A DNA stretch of 64,000 bases, taken from positions 1,426,001 through 1,490,000 of the forward strand of contig JACGZH010000002.1 in NCBI GenBank assembly GCA_014706385.1. The letters are read 5' to 3'. Positions 12,141-23,265 of the stretch are shown piece by piece. The position numbers and the translations under genes are program-made. Numbering within the stretch: position 1 is the stretch's first letter; every line of letters starts with the position of its first letter. This stretch comes from Phaffia rhodozyma (lineage: Eukaryota; Basidiomycota; Tremellomycetes; Cystofilobasidiales; Mrakiaceae). Under the pieces are notes generated by a model, which saw only the letters and a program-made list of their open reading frames with translations, did not search any database and had not been told where the DNA came from.

Positions 12141-14673
12141 ATGTCACAACCAGCGGCGTTTACCAGGCTGAACCAGAGGGAAGCAGACCCAAACCCTTCG
12201 TTTGGGTTCATCACAGCTCTCCCAGGAAAGCCCCAAGAAGAGGTGAGCACATTGGTATTTCTTGCTCCGGATCGAACCTCAATCGAAACGCTCAGCCCAC
12301 TCCTCTCTCTACACTTTGTTAGAAAGCACTATCAATAATGAAGGCGCTCGCAGCCCAAGTCAAAGGTCAGTTACAGTGAAGCCTTTCAATTCGATGATAG
12401 ATCGATATTGATACCCAACTATTTATGCATATGTTTATTCCCTTTCGCCAGTTATATGCAAAACACATGGCCTTAAGGTATACAGCTTTGAGGAGGTGAG
12501 CTCGTTTTTTTAAAAATAAATATCCACCGATGAGTTCCATGGCATACACAGGTTTAAACTACTTGGAATTTCTTACACCCACTCAAAAAGCACCCATACA
12601 ACACCGTATTTGCTGGTAGGAACTGGAACGCAGGCGAGGCCATCGGTAGCTATTTCATTGTTATCTCGGTCTCAACTACCCTTCTTACTATTCTCGACCG
12701 ACTAACAAAGAAACCTCCTACACCTACACAGAGATTGTTCTTCGAAGAAAGAACGATGAATTCTTTCCTTCTCCCTGGCTAATCAGCGTAGTCTGCCATG
12801 AGGTACAATTGCTATGTGAGCACTCTGTTAGATGACTCGGACTGACTTCTCTTGCCCTTTTCTCTCCGCTCTCTTTAAAGCTTGCCCATATCAAGGTCGG
12901 TCGATCATCACCCCCACCAGTTGAACCAATCGAACTCTTTTCTCTGATACTCCTTTTATGTGCCATCCATAGCACATGAACCATGGGCCTGGATTTCAGA
13001 AATTTAACGAGGAACTCAAACGAGAAGTCGCCATCATGCAGTCTAAAGGGTATTTCATCAAACTAAGCATTTCCGGTCGTTTAGATCAGATCAGATCAGA
13101 AATTGACACGCCTTCGCTCTCTACCAATTGTACACTGTACAACTACCGACACGGGCAGAAATTATGGAGATGGTAAGCCTCTATTTGGACCATGTATGTG
13201 ATCAATCCTGTTGGAAGCTCATCCGTTGCATTCGTTCCTCCCTCAGGTTTCTGGTCGTCAGGAGCAAGACTGAAAGACAGCTTGGCCGACCATGAAAACG
13301 TCTTGCTAGGAGCAGGAGACTTTGCTGAAAACATCTGTGGTGGAGCTCAAAGACGGTCTGTCTCTCCTTGTTTCTCTCTCTTTCGCTTTTCCAGCAACCA
13401 CTTACCTTATGGACTGAATTCTTTCTACCTAGACAAAGACCAACGTCTTCCCGTCGCCGTCAAAGAAACAATACACTCGGGCTGAGTAAAGGTCAACCTT
13501 CATTACACTCAGGCGCCCAGACAGCCAAGAAGCGAAAGTCTGGTACCCGAAACGTCTTAGCCTTTCGAGAAGCGGCCGATGGGAATCGGGTGGACGGTCT
13601 CAAGAGTAAGGACCTCCTCTCGTTTCTTTCTTCTCTTATCCTCGCTTGCTTGAATCTTTCTTCTATCCGATTGATCTTTCATCCTCACTGATATACTATT
13701 CCATCGGCTTCAACATTTAGTCCTGACAGAAAAGGAAAAACGAGAGTTGTCAACTATAAACGCAAAGTCTAAAAAGGGAGGAACGAACCTTCTCGACCCA
13801 GGGTCAACCTACAGGAAAAGGTAGTCGGATCAGTTCGATCCAATCCATGTGTTTCCATCTCGACCTTGTCTGATTTATTTTTCTCTGAATGACGAAAAAT
13901 CATATTTCATTTTATACAGAGCCGGATCCAGATCGTACGTCCTGTCTGTTCTTCTATAGGCGCTCACAAAGGCGACACACTCTTGCTCATCCTATCTAAC
14001 GATGTACTGATCATCCGTAGCGCGGCCGAATCGAGGGCAAATGCCGCTGAGAAGCGAATGAAGAAACTCCAAGGCAAGAAAGAGATCTACCACCAATTCT
14101 TTCTAGTTTCATCTCTGGAAATGTTTACTCATATCTATCAAAACATACATATATGTGCATACAGGTCTCCCTACAACATCCGATGAGGAATCTCCCCATC
14201 CTTCTGCAGACGAGAGCGAGGATCACGACTTGTTCAGATCAGATCCCGAAGAATACGAGCTTATACCCGAGACGGACGCCGAGAAGAGGATCGCTCAACA
14301 AACCTCCCTCTTGGAAGAAGAAGAAGAAGAAGCAGACGATAAACACAAAAAGACTAGCCTTTTGTCTGAAAAGAAAGGCAAGACCAAAAGCAACCTCAAG
14401 GGCGCATCAAGCTGGACGATCCAAAATGGATTTGACGCTTATTTGGAATCTATCAAGATTAAATCTGAGCCTATCGACTTGTCAACCGACGCGAATGAGG
14501 ATTTCAAGCCGCTTGAAGTCGCTCAAACAGATCCTCCGGCAAGGCCAAGAACAGACCTCGCTCGACAGACAAAGGATGAACCTCCTGTATGGGCCTGTGA
14601 AGCGTGTACGTTTTTGAATTCTGGCCTGTTGTACGTTTGCGAGATATGCGAACAGTCGAGAGGAGCTGTGTAG
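12141..14673 (+). CDS. WSS1: Wss1-like WLM-domain metalloprotease (SUMO-/DNA-protein-crosslink protease)
   Basis: Wss1/SPRTN-type proteases cleave DNA-protein crosslinks and act with Cdc48 on SUMO conjugates. The WLM domain begins near the N-terminus (FGFITALPGK, KTHGLKVYSFEE, VFAGRNWNAGEAIEIVLRR). Its zinc site HELAHIKHMNH gives the HExxH-x5-H pattern, followed by GPGF and FWSSGARL. Downstream is a basic linker with a VCP-interacting motif (R-x5-AA-x2-R, RAGSRSAAESR), then an acidic Ser-rich region with a possible SUMO-interaction motif (EPIDLSTDANED). A C-terminal RanBP2-type zinc finger follows: WACEACTFLN...CEIC. Early exons 12141-12242, 12323-12365, 12452-12495, 12591-12645, 12732-12802, 12881-12895, 12973-13049, 13159-13172 and 13247-13355 join in phase. 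The 12591 acceptor is chosen by protein similarity. Confidence 0.92.
12881..12895 (+). other. 15-nt microexon encoding the core of the WSS1 active site
   Basis: CTTGCCCATATCAAG (LAHIK) sits between a TTTAAAG acceptor and a GTCGGT donor. The upstream exon ends in CAT GAG (HE) and the downstream exon starts CAC ATG AAC CAT (HMNH), so the HExxH-x5-H zinc motif is split over three exons. Confidence 0.88.
13920..13934 (+). other. 15-nt microexon encoding the centre of the WSS1 p97-binding motif
   Basis: AGCCGGATCCAGATC lies between an ATACAG acceptor and a GTACGT donor. Joined to the exon ending at 13820 and the one starting at 14021, it gives RAGSRSAAESR, an exact VIM consensus. Confidence 0.8.
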
Positions 14674-14958
14674 GATCAGAAACGGATCGTTGTAGCTCGC
14701 ATTCGAACCGAACCGCTCTAAAAGTTTAGTCCGACTTTCTACTTGCATCTGCTTGATGAAGCGCTAGCAATGTTCACACCAGCAGCGTTAGTCTTACGAC
14801 CATACAGAGGGAAAGAAAGTCAAGTATCATATAGATGGGTGTCAGACTCTTGTTAAGTCATCCGGAAAGTTGCGTTTCGCTCTTTTGTGGAATCTGGTTG
14901 AAAGGAAGAAAGAGGGGTGCATTCGTTTGGTCGAAAAGAAAGCTCTGCTCCCTTTTCC

Positions 14959-16244
14959 TTACTCCCTATCGCCCCGGTAACTTCCATCCCTGCTTCCACC
15001 TCGGTTTCCTCCTCGGAAGCCGCCCTCCCTGTTACCCCCTCGGAAACCACCTTCTCTGTTGCCTCCTCGGAAACCACCGTCCCTGTTTCCTCCCCGGAAA
15101 CCACCTTCCCTGTTGTTACCTCGGAAGCCGCCCTCTGAATTTCAAGAAAGCGCAAAAAGAAAGATAGTCGGTGAGCCGCGTAAGATCAGCCATGAATAGA
15201 GCAAAGACGGCTGGCGACGATCGGATGTTGATGAAGTCTAAAGTCAAGAAAGGAAAAGAGAAACATACCTCGCTGCACACCGAAATCACCCGAGCGCTGC
15301 CCTCGATTGCCTCCAGAGTACCCTCCTCGGTTGCCTCCCGAGTACCCTCCTCGGTTGCCACCGGTAGGCTCCCTTCGAGGAATGTTGAAGTCAATTTTGG
15401 TGAACCTGACGCCGTCGAGATCGAGACCCTCGATCTGCTGCTTAACCAGCGACGCGGTCTCGATGTTATCAAACTCGGCAAAAGCAAGGCCGGCACCATC
15501 CCTAGAGACGGTCGTCCTGACAGACACGTGAGAACCCTGGGCGTAGCTCTCCAACCACTCGGCCAATCGCTCCCTGCTCAGGTCCTGGATACCCGAGAAG
15601 AAAAGAGTGTCGGATGGGTCTCGAGCTCGAGGAGCAGCCCTGTCCTTGGGACCGGTTGCGTAATCTATTCGGACCTCTCGTCCGTAGAGATCAATACCCT
15701 CGAGGGCACCTCTAGCAGCGACGGCAGACTCGGTGTCGGCAAAGTCAATAAATCCGAATCCTTTCGGTTGACCGTCGGGATCAGCAGCAACTCGGATGCT
15801 GGTAGGGCCGAAGGGCTCGATGATGGTGTTGATATCTTGTGTTGTCCAAGTTGATGAAAACGGAGAAAAGCGGGAGTAATGAACGAAACGGAGAGCATGG
15901 ATACCGGCGTCAGATGGGATTTGAGCTCAAACAGGCGTCTGAAGCATACAACAACACCCGACGATAGTAAAAGAGAGAGAAGAAGACTCACCAGACTCGG
16001 TCACATCATAAGACAGGTTGGCAACAAACAGGTGGGCCGAAGGAGGGTTAGGCTCCCGAGGCTCCCGGGGTTCCCTTCTAGATCGGAACGACGGCTTGTT
16101 ACCGTACTCTCCAAACGATCGGATCGAGACAACGGACGGGATCGTTCGAAAGACAGATACGTGCTGGACTCTGACGGCAAGAGCGGGAAGCCTGGAAGCG
16201 ACGGGAAGGGCCTGCCTGAGTGAACGGAAGAGGGCTGCAGACAT
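14959..16244 (-). CDS. Two-RRM, RGG-rich RNA-binding protein with a mitochondrial-type presequence
   Basis: The N-terminus (from 16244) is rich in Arg, Ala and Ser, free of acidic residues for about 40 residues and then RSFGEYGNK, which looks like a cleavable mitochondrial presequence. RRM1 has RNP2 LFVANL and RNP1 KGFGFIDF; RRM2 has TLFFSGI and GAGLAFAEF. The tail is GGYSGGNRG repeats, then, after an intron, about five 9-residue GGFRGGNRE-type repeats to TAA. The tail exon is 15134-14959, and the exon carrying RRM2 enters it in phase at an Arg-Glu junction. The likely role is mitochondrial RNA processing or stability. The domain pair plus RGG tail also occurs in nucleolin/Gar2-like nuclear proteins, so localisation rests on the presequence alone. 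Confidence 0.85.
15003..15134 (-). repeat. 27-nt coding tandem repeats (GGFRGGNRE units)
   Basis: About five imperfect 27-nt units encode the RGG tail of the RRM protein. Synonymous changes between units (AGG/AGA, GGT/GGA/GGC) show purifying selection on the peptide. A related pair of 24-nt units (GYSGGNRG) lies at about 15310-15360 in the preceding exon. Confidence 0.9.
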
Positions 16245-16475
16245 AGTGTTTATCCAAAGAAAGAGAGTAGAGAAAAGAAGATGGATGAGTTGAAGAGAAT
16301 CAAGGATGGATGGATCGATAAATGTGAGCCACCGAGAATTTACAGAAAATACTTAATGTCTGAATGTTTGTCTATGTATTCAAATACTTTTTATCTCTTT
16401 ATCTCTTGCCCAGCTCTTCCCTAATCTCTCACATCTTTCTCATCAGTCATGCCAGCCCGTTGGTTCCAGACGATA

Positions 16476-17398
16476 TGACTGCAAAGCTTCTTCAGATCCC
16501 TCAGATAGAGGCAAGAATAGTGTTTCCATCCAATCCGGATCGTAGAAAACTGGCCGTCATCGCCCATCCTTGGGCCCGATTGGGGGGATCTTGGGACGAT
16601 CGTGTCGTCCGGCACGTGCTCCAGATATTCCTCTCGGTTTCCGTTCCTACGGTCATCTTCAACTCTAGAGGGGCGGGTGAGAGCACCAAAAGTCCGAGTT
16701 GGACAGGCAGAGGCGAGGCAGATGACTATGCCGAGGTTCTGAAGGCTGGAATGGACGAAGTCTGGTCGGGTACCAATCAGGGCAGTCGAACGGGAGAGGT
16801 GTTTATATGTGTTAGTTTTCATAGTCCAAAAACCTTGACTCTCCTTCTCTAGACGCTGATGGTGTTTATGTTTGAGATGCACTCTATAGGGATACTCGCA
16901 TGGCGCCTTGCTCGCGCTGGCCCAGCCGCCGTGTTCTGATCCGTTGAGGACGTTCTACGTGATCATCTCTCCTGTCGGTCCAGAATTCGAGAACCTCTTT
17001 AAATCGAGATACAACTGACCTTACTAGTCATACCTTTTCTTCTTCTTCTTCTTCTTCATCATCACTGCGTTGTCTCACACCACGAAATATCCTTACAGCC
17101 TCTATCCTACAAATGGTTTCTTACTCCGACTCTCCGTCTTCTACCTGTTCCACTCTCTCCTCCTCTGAGTTCTCATTCTCAGCTTCTCGATCGACCGACT
17201 GTCCTCGTCTTTCACGGCACGTCCGACATGTTTGCCTCGATCCGTGCCGTGCGCGATTGGGTCCGTTCAGCAGGGAACGAGTCTGTCGTTCGGCTGATCG
17301 AAACAGTCGACGGCGATCACTTCTGGAGATCACCCGATGGCTTGCTGATGATGGATAGAGATATTCGAGCTTGGCTCGCTCAGAGTTTGGATCATTGA
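16476..17398 (+). CDS. Alpha/beta hydrolase-fold protein (dienelactone-hydrolase-like superfamily)
   Basis: A small serine hydrolase of unknown substrate. Seen in order are IAHPWARLGGSWDD (oxyanion-type HPxxxxGG), TVIFNSRGAGES, the nucleophile elbow GYSHGALLALA, FHGTSDMF (acid) and DGDHFW (catalytic His), so the Ser-Asp-His triad is complete. The first exon ends at GTGTTT after TGE and resumes at 16891 with GGATACTCG; the 3' part begins after a CTTACAG acceptor near 17100 with PLSYKWFLTP. An in-frame upstream ATG at 16364 would add a hydrophobic stretch, but I prefer 16476, where family similarity begins. It is divergent from the RRM gene 231 bp away. Confidence 0.78.
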
Positions 17399-17967
17399 CC
17401 AGGTCTTCCTCCCCTTCCTTTGTTTTCTCTTTCTCGCCCACGCATCTTCTCTTTTTCTCTTCCTTTCTTTCTGTAGCTATCTGCCTCTCATCATGAATCC
17501 AGATATGTACTTTTCAAACTGGAGTCTCTCTGGGTACAAAGACCGAGTCTTCACCAGAGGCTTCAGTCACAACAAAGACAAGTTTCGGACATCGAAGAAG
17601 GGAATCGACCAGGCAAGAGGAGGAAAGACGATAAATCGATCGGGGACGTAAGATGGTCGGTGCGAGAGGAAGAGGAAAAAAAGACCAGACCAGAATGGAG
17701 TTGACTAGTAAGAATGATTAGAAGGAAGAAAGAGACCTTGTTCGTACGGACGAGATTCCAGGAAAAATTATCAAGGGACAAGGGAGAGAAAGAAAGATCA
17801 CCGAAAGAAATAACACATGAACAGAAGAGAGAGAAAACGACGTGAATCAAGGTAGAAAAGAAAAGAAACAGGCAAGCTCCCTACAAAGAGACATGGGTCG
17901 CGAGAATGAGAGAAAAACAGACAGCAAACATATTTGGAAAAAAAAATGGAACTCTTCCCTTCTTCAC
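17399..17967. other. Convergent intergenic region between the hydrolase and VAC8
   Basis: The 569 bp hold two 3' ends. The sequence changes from pyrimidine-rich to purine-rich on the plus strand near 17570, as expected of facing 3'UTRs. No gene seen. Confidence 0.6.
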
Positions 17968-20900
17968 TCAAGGCTCTCCATCTCGCTCGACGACACCATA
18001 TCTAAGCGCGCCGCTATCCACCCCGTTCAGGCCAAGCCCGTTTTGGTCGCCGCCCTCCACCGGGCTCTCTCCAGCACCGCCAGCGTCCTTTCTGTCGGAA
18101 CCGAGCTCATCTCCATCGTCCGTCAAGTCAAGGATTCGTCTACTCAGTCCTGCGATCTCATCCGCCCCGTTCTCCATCTCCTGATCAGAGATCGACGCAT
18201 CCGAGCCGACTCGTTTGCCACCATCGGTCCCACCGGCCGTAGGCGACCCGTGCGGAGTTGACGATCTGGCCTCGGCCAACTGACGGATCGATGGGAGGAG
18301 GAAAGCAGATGTCTTGATGTTTTTGTATAGAACCTCGTCTGGATGGCGAATTAAAAAGAGAACTGGTCAGCCAGACGCGTTCCAGACCAAACGAAGAAAG
18401 ATAAAGAAGGACACACCTTCAGACTCAAGCAGTTGGACCAAAGTCCACACTGCGATATGCTGGAACGTCTGGTCTGTGCTTCCAAGGAATCTGACGAGGT
18501 AGGTATGAAGGCCACCCTCCGGCTTGTTCCAGACCTTGTTGAACGCGTCGTAATCGTCGGCAGCTACCAAATCACAAGCAAGGCAAAGACAGAAGGTATG
18601 GTTAAATCGTTGTAGAATGTCTTGAGATGACAGTCTAACGAATAACAAAATGCTCTGCACTAACCTTTGGACGACAGATTTCCTATGGCAGCAGCACTGT
18701 TTCCTTGCACTTCGACTGACGGCGAGTTTGTCAAAGGGATCAGGACCTCACAAATTCCGAGTTCTAACAATTGAGGTTTAAGTTCGTCTAAAGGGAGGAA
18801 GATAGTTGCCCAGATAGGTTAGAAATCCGATGGATTCAGCAAAAACAAATCCTTATGATCCTTCATCTACACCCAGCGAGCGGACAGAACTCACCACTTA
18901 GAGCCAAGACGGCGACACAGGCCGTCATCTCGCTCTGCACATTCAACGGAACAGCCAACACCAGTTCCTTGATCCTCTCGACCGCGCCTGCCTCGACGAT
19001 AGCCCCCTTGTTCTTCTCGCTGCTCGCTGCCAAATTTCGCAACGTTGAGATCGCGTGGCACTGGACCTCTTCGTTCTCCTCAAACGAAAGCAGATCTATC
19101 AACGGTTGGAGGAATCCAGAGTCGATGATCGGTGACTCGTTTGACGGATGAATCGACACGTTTCGGACACACGCGGCAGCAGAAAGGATCAAGGGCAGGT
19201 AGGTGGAGTGAAGCAATCGGAGAAGAGGTGGAAGACCTTCGGATTTAACAATCTCTGTTTGGTATTTTTCTATGAAACATGGTAGGACGGAGAGTAAGCA
19301 TATTTGATTATTCGAGAAACGAAGAATATACGAAAAGACGGGGGAGAGAAGAAGGACGAACCATCACTAGCTAAGTTTCTTAGAGCCAAAGCGGCTTGAC
19401 ACTGAACTTTCAAACTAGGTGAATCCATCAGCGTGACCAGGCTCTGAACCAACTTTGGTTCAGACTGGGCAAGTTTTTTTCGGTTGGCGCCTGTCATCGG
19501 TAGAACAGATACCACATCTCGGATGATCAGCATACACAGAATGAGAGCACCATGATAGATAGTAACGAGGAGAGTGAAGAGTTTTGGACGAACCATCTAC
19601 AGCAATGTTACTAAGCGCGGTGGTACAGTAGTACTGGACATCGGTATCTTCCGAGTTGAGCAAACCGACCAGGACAGGGATCGCCCCAGCACCTACTAAC
19701 TGCTGTCGATTCTCATCTAGGAGTCGAAAAGACAAGAGTTGCAGAGGGCAGTTAGCTTTTGAGAAGCAGTTTGCGTGGTAGACTGAAGAACTAGTTTACG
19801 TCTGACAACTTACCAGAATGAGTCATGTTGAGAAGAGCACCAGTAGCGTTTCGTTGGACCCGCATGTCCTTCGACCGAGCCAATCGAGTCAACGGTACGA
19901 GGGCACCAGATTTGGCGATTTTCGACTTGTTTTCATCTGAACAGGCAACCGGATTCAAGGTCGGAATGAATGTTTTTAGAGGAAGGTGACAAGACAGAAA
20001 ATTCGTCAGACACGTGCTCGACGTATTCTTCGGATCTTGATGCAGATACAAGTACACACGCAAGCCACAGTGCAGAAGAGAAACGAACCATGGGTAGCGA
20101 GATTGGTGATACATCCAACAGCGTTGCATTGAACTTCAACGTTTGGGGAAAGCATCTGTCGGATCAATGGATCGAGTCCACCCAACCGGACGATGAGTGT
20201 TTTGTTTTCGGCTGTATGGGATTTTCAGAATGAAATCGGATAGATTTTTATTTTCACTGATGAGTCTCGGAACGTCTACGTTCTGAACATATACGGTTCT
20301 TCTCGGAAGAGAATCCGAAATCTCTGAAAGGACGAACGGTTGACGGCCAAGTTTCCGAGGGCGGCACTAGCTGCCCGCTGAACTTCATTGTCGTGGCTAC
20401 CAAGCAGAAACAGAACGGGATCTAGCGTGTCCCTGCCAACTTCTCTAACCTCTTTCTCGGTGATCTCTGCAAACGCAAGAGCAGCAGAACGTTGAAGATC
20501 GACGTTGTCGCTGAAGGAGAGTGTAGTGAGAGCGGCAAGGGGAGAACCTGTAAAGAAATTGGTGGTGGTCCGGTCTATTATTTTTGAAGATAGAACATTC
20601 CACGGAAAGGATGATAGTGGCCATGGTAGTGCACAGGACGAGTCGTAATTCGGCCAGATGACAACCGGGGAAACAAGAGTGAAGAGAAGGGTCAGTAAAC
20701 GAACAGAAAGAGGCTGTATGTGTGTGTTTGCATATGAATTTGTGGATTTCTCTATCTCTAAACGGCTTACTCTCGAGATATTGGAGTAGATCGGCTACCG
20801 CCTCTCTCTCGTTCTCCAGCAGAAGTGGCTCCGAGGCGTTGGACCGACGGGATGAGCCTGAGAGGAAAGAACGAAGGAAAACAACCAAGATGAGGAACGT

Positions 20901-21102
20901 ATTGGAGGACGACAATAAATGGGTTGATGATATTCCGATGAGAACCAGAACAAGGAAGAAAGTGAAAGATGATACGACAGGGAAGGAAACAAAGGAGGGC
21001 CAAGGAACGATGGAAGGGAAACCATGAGATCAGGAGGCAAGGGAAGGACAAGAACAAAAGAGAAACGACAAACTGACCGCAACCACAGCAAGATTGACCC
21101 AT
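17968..21102 (-). CDS. VAC8: Vac8-type armadillo-repeat vacuolar membrane protein
   Basis: Vac8 tethers vacuoles to actin motors and nucleus-vacuole junctions and acts in vacuole fusion and autophagy. The 25-nt first coding exon at 21102 encodes MGQSCCGC: Gly2 can be myristoylated and Cys5, Cys6 and Cys8 palmitoylated, as in known Vac8. About eleven ARM repeats follow, for example [68 protein letters not shown] and [15 protein letters not shown]. The C-terminal 100 residues are acidic, Ser/Gly-rich and probably disordered. There are about ten exons, often one ARM repeat per exon. The frame is intact throughout. It is divergent from SRRM1. Confidence 0.95.
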
Positions 21103-21591
21103 GTGGAAGGAGTTGTCGACGAGTTAGAGATAGAGAAGATAAGGAGATGGGGCTGAACGATGTGATAGACGATGGTGTCGATGGGGATAGTGGCAGCGTG
21201 ATGAGTGGAAGGGAAAGAGAGGGAGGAGGAAAGGAGCCAGATGGATGTAAGCAGGCATTGGGGGAAACAATAGGGAATTTCCTGTCGATACATTAGGGAA
21301 ATTTTATGATTGTATTAGAGACGACTCCAATAGGGAAAATGCAATCGATGCATTAGGAAATACTGACCCGAGTATTACAAAAATCAAAAAATTCTCAACG
21401 CATTACGAACCGATGTCCAAAGGATTAGAACAGTGACTACAACGTTTTGGAGTCAACCTGCCGACTACAAAAAATAGTGTCCATCTGAATACAAAAAGTT
21501 GTAATGGATAATTCCAAGCAACTTCTTCTTCTCCTACTTTCTCTGCATCCTCATCCTTGTTCTATCCTCATCCTATACATCTTTAACACAC
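21103..21591. promoter_or_regulatory. Divergent promoter region of VAC8 and SRRM1, with a short direct repeat
   Basis: 489 bp without a gene. At 21268-21302 and 21328-21362 there are two roughly 35-nt related copies, offset by 60 bp, beginning CAATAGGGAA and ending in CGAT(A/G)CATTAGG. Further CATTA(G/C)G-like motifs follow to 21415. This repetition in a promoter could be binding sites or a decayed tandem repeat. Confidence 0.55.
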
Positions 21592-21594
21592 ATG
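21592..21594 (+). other. Start-codon-only first coding exon of SRRM1 (3 nt of coding sequence)
   Basis: ATG at 21592 is followed at once by GTACGT. The next exon starts at 21695 after CTCCCAG with GGT GAC TCT. The exon also carries the 5'UTR, but its coding part is the ATG alone. Confidence 0.8.
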
Positions 21595-23265
21595 GTACGT
21601 CACATCGTCTGCTCTTTACTACACAGAGCCGTTCAGCCTGCCTCTTCACTCTCGCCTAACCATCCATCTGACATGACTCTCTCCTTACTCCCAGGGTGAC
21701 TCTGGATTCAAAGGCACATCGGTTCGTCCATTCTGTCCATCTCGTGCTACCGTTTCCATCACTCACATTCTCGTTCCATTCTCACGTTGTGACCTCTTTA
21801 TACACCACCTCAGATCGACCAGGACCGTCGGTTCGCGGACAAAGAGTCCAAGCTACTCAGAAACACAAAGTTTCCCGAGTCTTATTCTGCCAAGGTAGAT
21901 CTCAGGAAGGTCAACCTCGCCGTCATGCGGCCTTGGATGGTCAAAGAGGTCACCAGGCTTCTGGGCTTTGAGGATGAGGTCGTCGTTGAGTATGCAGTGA
22001 GTCTTTTGATTCTGTTTCTTCTGTAGGTCTTGTTCTTTATCATATGCTCGTGGTATCTCAAATGTACCGGTCTGTTGTTACTCTTTCCGTCAGATGGGTC
22101 TGTTGGAGGATTCTGAGAAAGTGGTAGGTATCTTTTTCTCCCTCTCTCTCTTCTTATGTAGTGACACTCCTGATCTGAATTCCTCTTCGTCTTCCTCTTT
22201 CTTTTCTATACTACAAAGTCTCCCGATCCTCGAAAGATCCAGATCGCTCTTACCGGGTTTCTTGAATCAAAGACTCAAGAGTTCACCACCGCACTTTGGG
22301 ATCTGCTAGTGTCTGCCCAGACATCCCTAGGAGGAATCCCTTCGGCGTTCATCGAGGAGAAGAAAGCAGAGATGAGGGCGAAGGAAGAGAAGGAGAAGGC
22401 TGCGGTCAGCGGACGATGGAGACAGCCCGGACCGGGTGTCACTTCTGGAGCGGCGGGCGGATATGGTTCATCGAATGCACCTCCTCCTCAATCTCGCCCT
22501 GGGTTTGATTCAGGTAGAGCCGGAGGTGGAAGACAAGGCTATACGGGAGGAGGTCGAGAGAACTTTGCTCCCCAAGCTAGAGACCAGGGATATGGTGCTC
22601 GAGCCAACCGACCTTCTCGATTTGATCAACCCGCCCAGTCATCGGGTTTCACCACAACTACTAACACCAATGCCAATACCACCTCCAGGCAGCGATCTCG
22701 ATCGCGCTCCCCGCCTCCTTATCACACATCGTCCTCGGATAGACGAAACAGGTCTCCTGAACCATCCTCAAGGTATGCTGATTCCAGAAGGCGGCCTCGC
22801 TCGAGATCGCCTCCTGGCCCTCCGACTAGGACTCAGGACAGATACAGCCGACCTGATTCGAGATCGCCTCCCCCGGCCAGGAGACGGAGACGGTCCTTCA
22901 GTCCGACCCAGAGTCGGTCCTCGCCTCCCGGAGACAGAAGAAGGCGACCGACCGCGTCGGGGATGATGAGGCAAGATGACGAGTCCAGGCGGAGAGAAGA
23001 CGGGTACGATGGCAGGAGAAGGAGGAGCAGCCGTACTCCGGAGAGAAGAAGAAGGGACGACACGCCAGAGATGCGACGGAGAGATGACGATACTCCGGAA
23101 AGAAGAAGAAGGGATGAAACCCCACCCGAGTCCAGAAAGATGAGAGGACGAAGTTCTAGTCCTGTCAGAGCCAGAGACGTCTCGCGCTCTCGATCCCTTT
23201 CCCGGTCTAGATCTAGATCTAGATCGGAATCATCCGTCTCAATCTACAGATCGCCTTCGCCTTGA
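21592..23265 (+). CDS. SRRM1: SRRM1/SRm160-like splicing coactivator (PWI domain plus RS tail)
   Basis: SRm160-type proteins bridge splicing factors and help recognise exons. Exons 21592-21594, 21695-21721, 21814-21996, 22094-22123 and 22219-23265 sum to 429 codons plus stop, all in phase. The N-terminus (MGDSGFKGTS, DRRFADKESKLLRNTKFP) leads into a PWI domain with the signature RPWMVKEVTRLLGFEDEVV and ALTGFLESKTQEFTTALWDLL. After a Gly-rich linker (about residues 165-215) comes an RS/RRRD-rich tail with SRSRSPP, RRRDDTPE and SRSRSLSRSRSRSRSES runs, the substrate type of SR kinases. The gene sits in a window whose own genes carry many microexons, which need this class of factor. Confidence 0.93.

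Noticed and set aside
22696..23265. Possible mobile element or viral-type Arg-rich repeat in SRRM1 tail
   Set aside because: It is the RS domain of the splicing factor, in one frame with the PWI domain.
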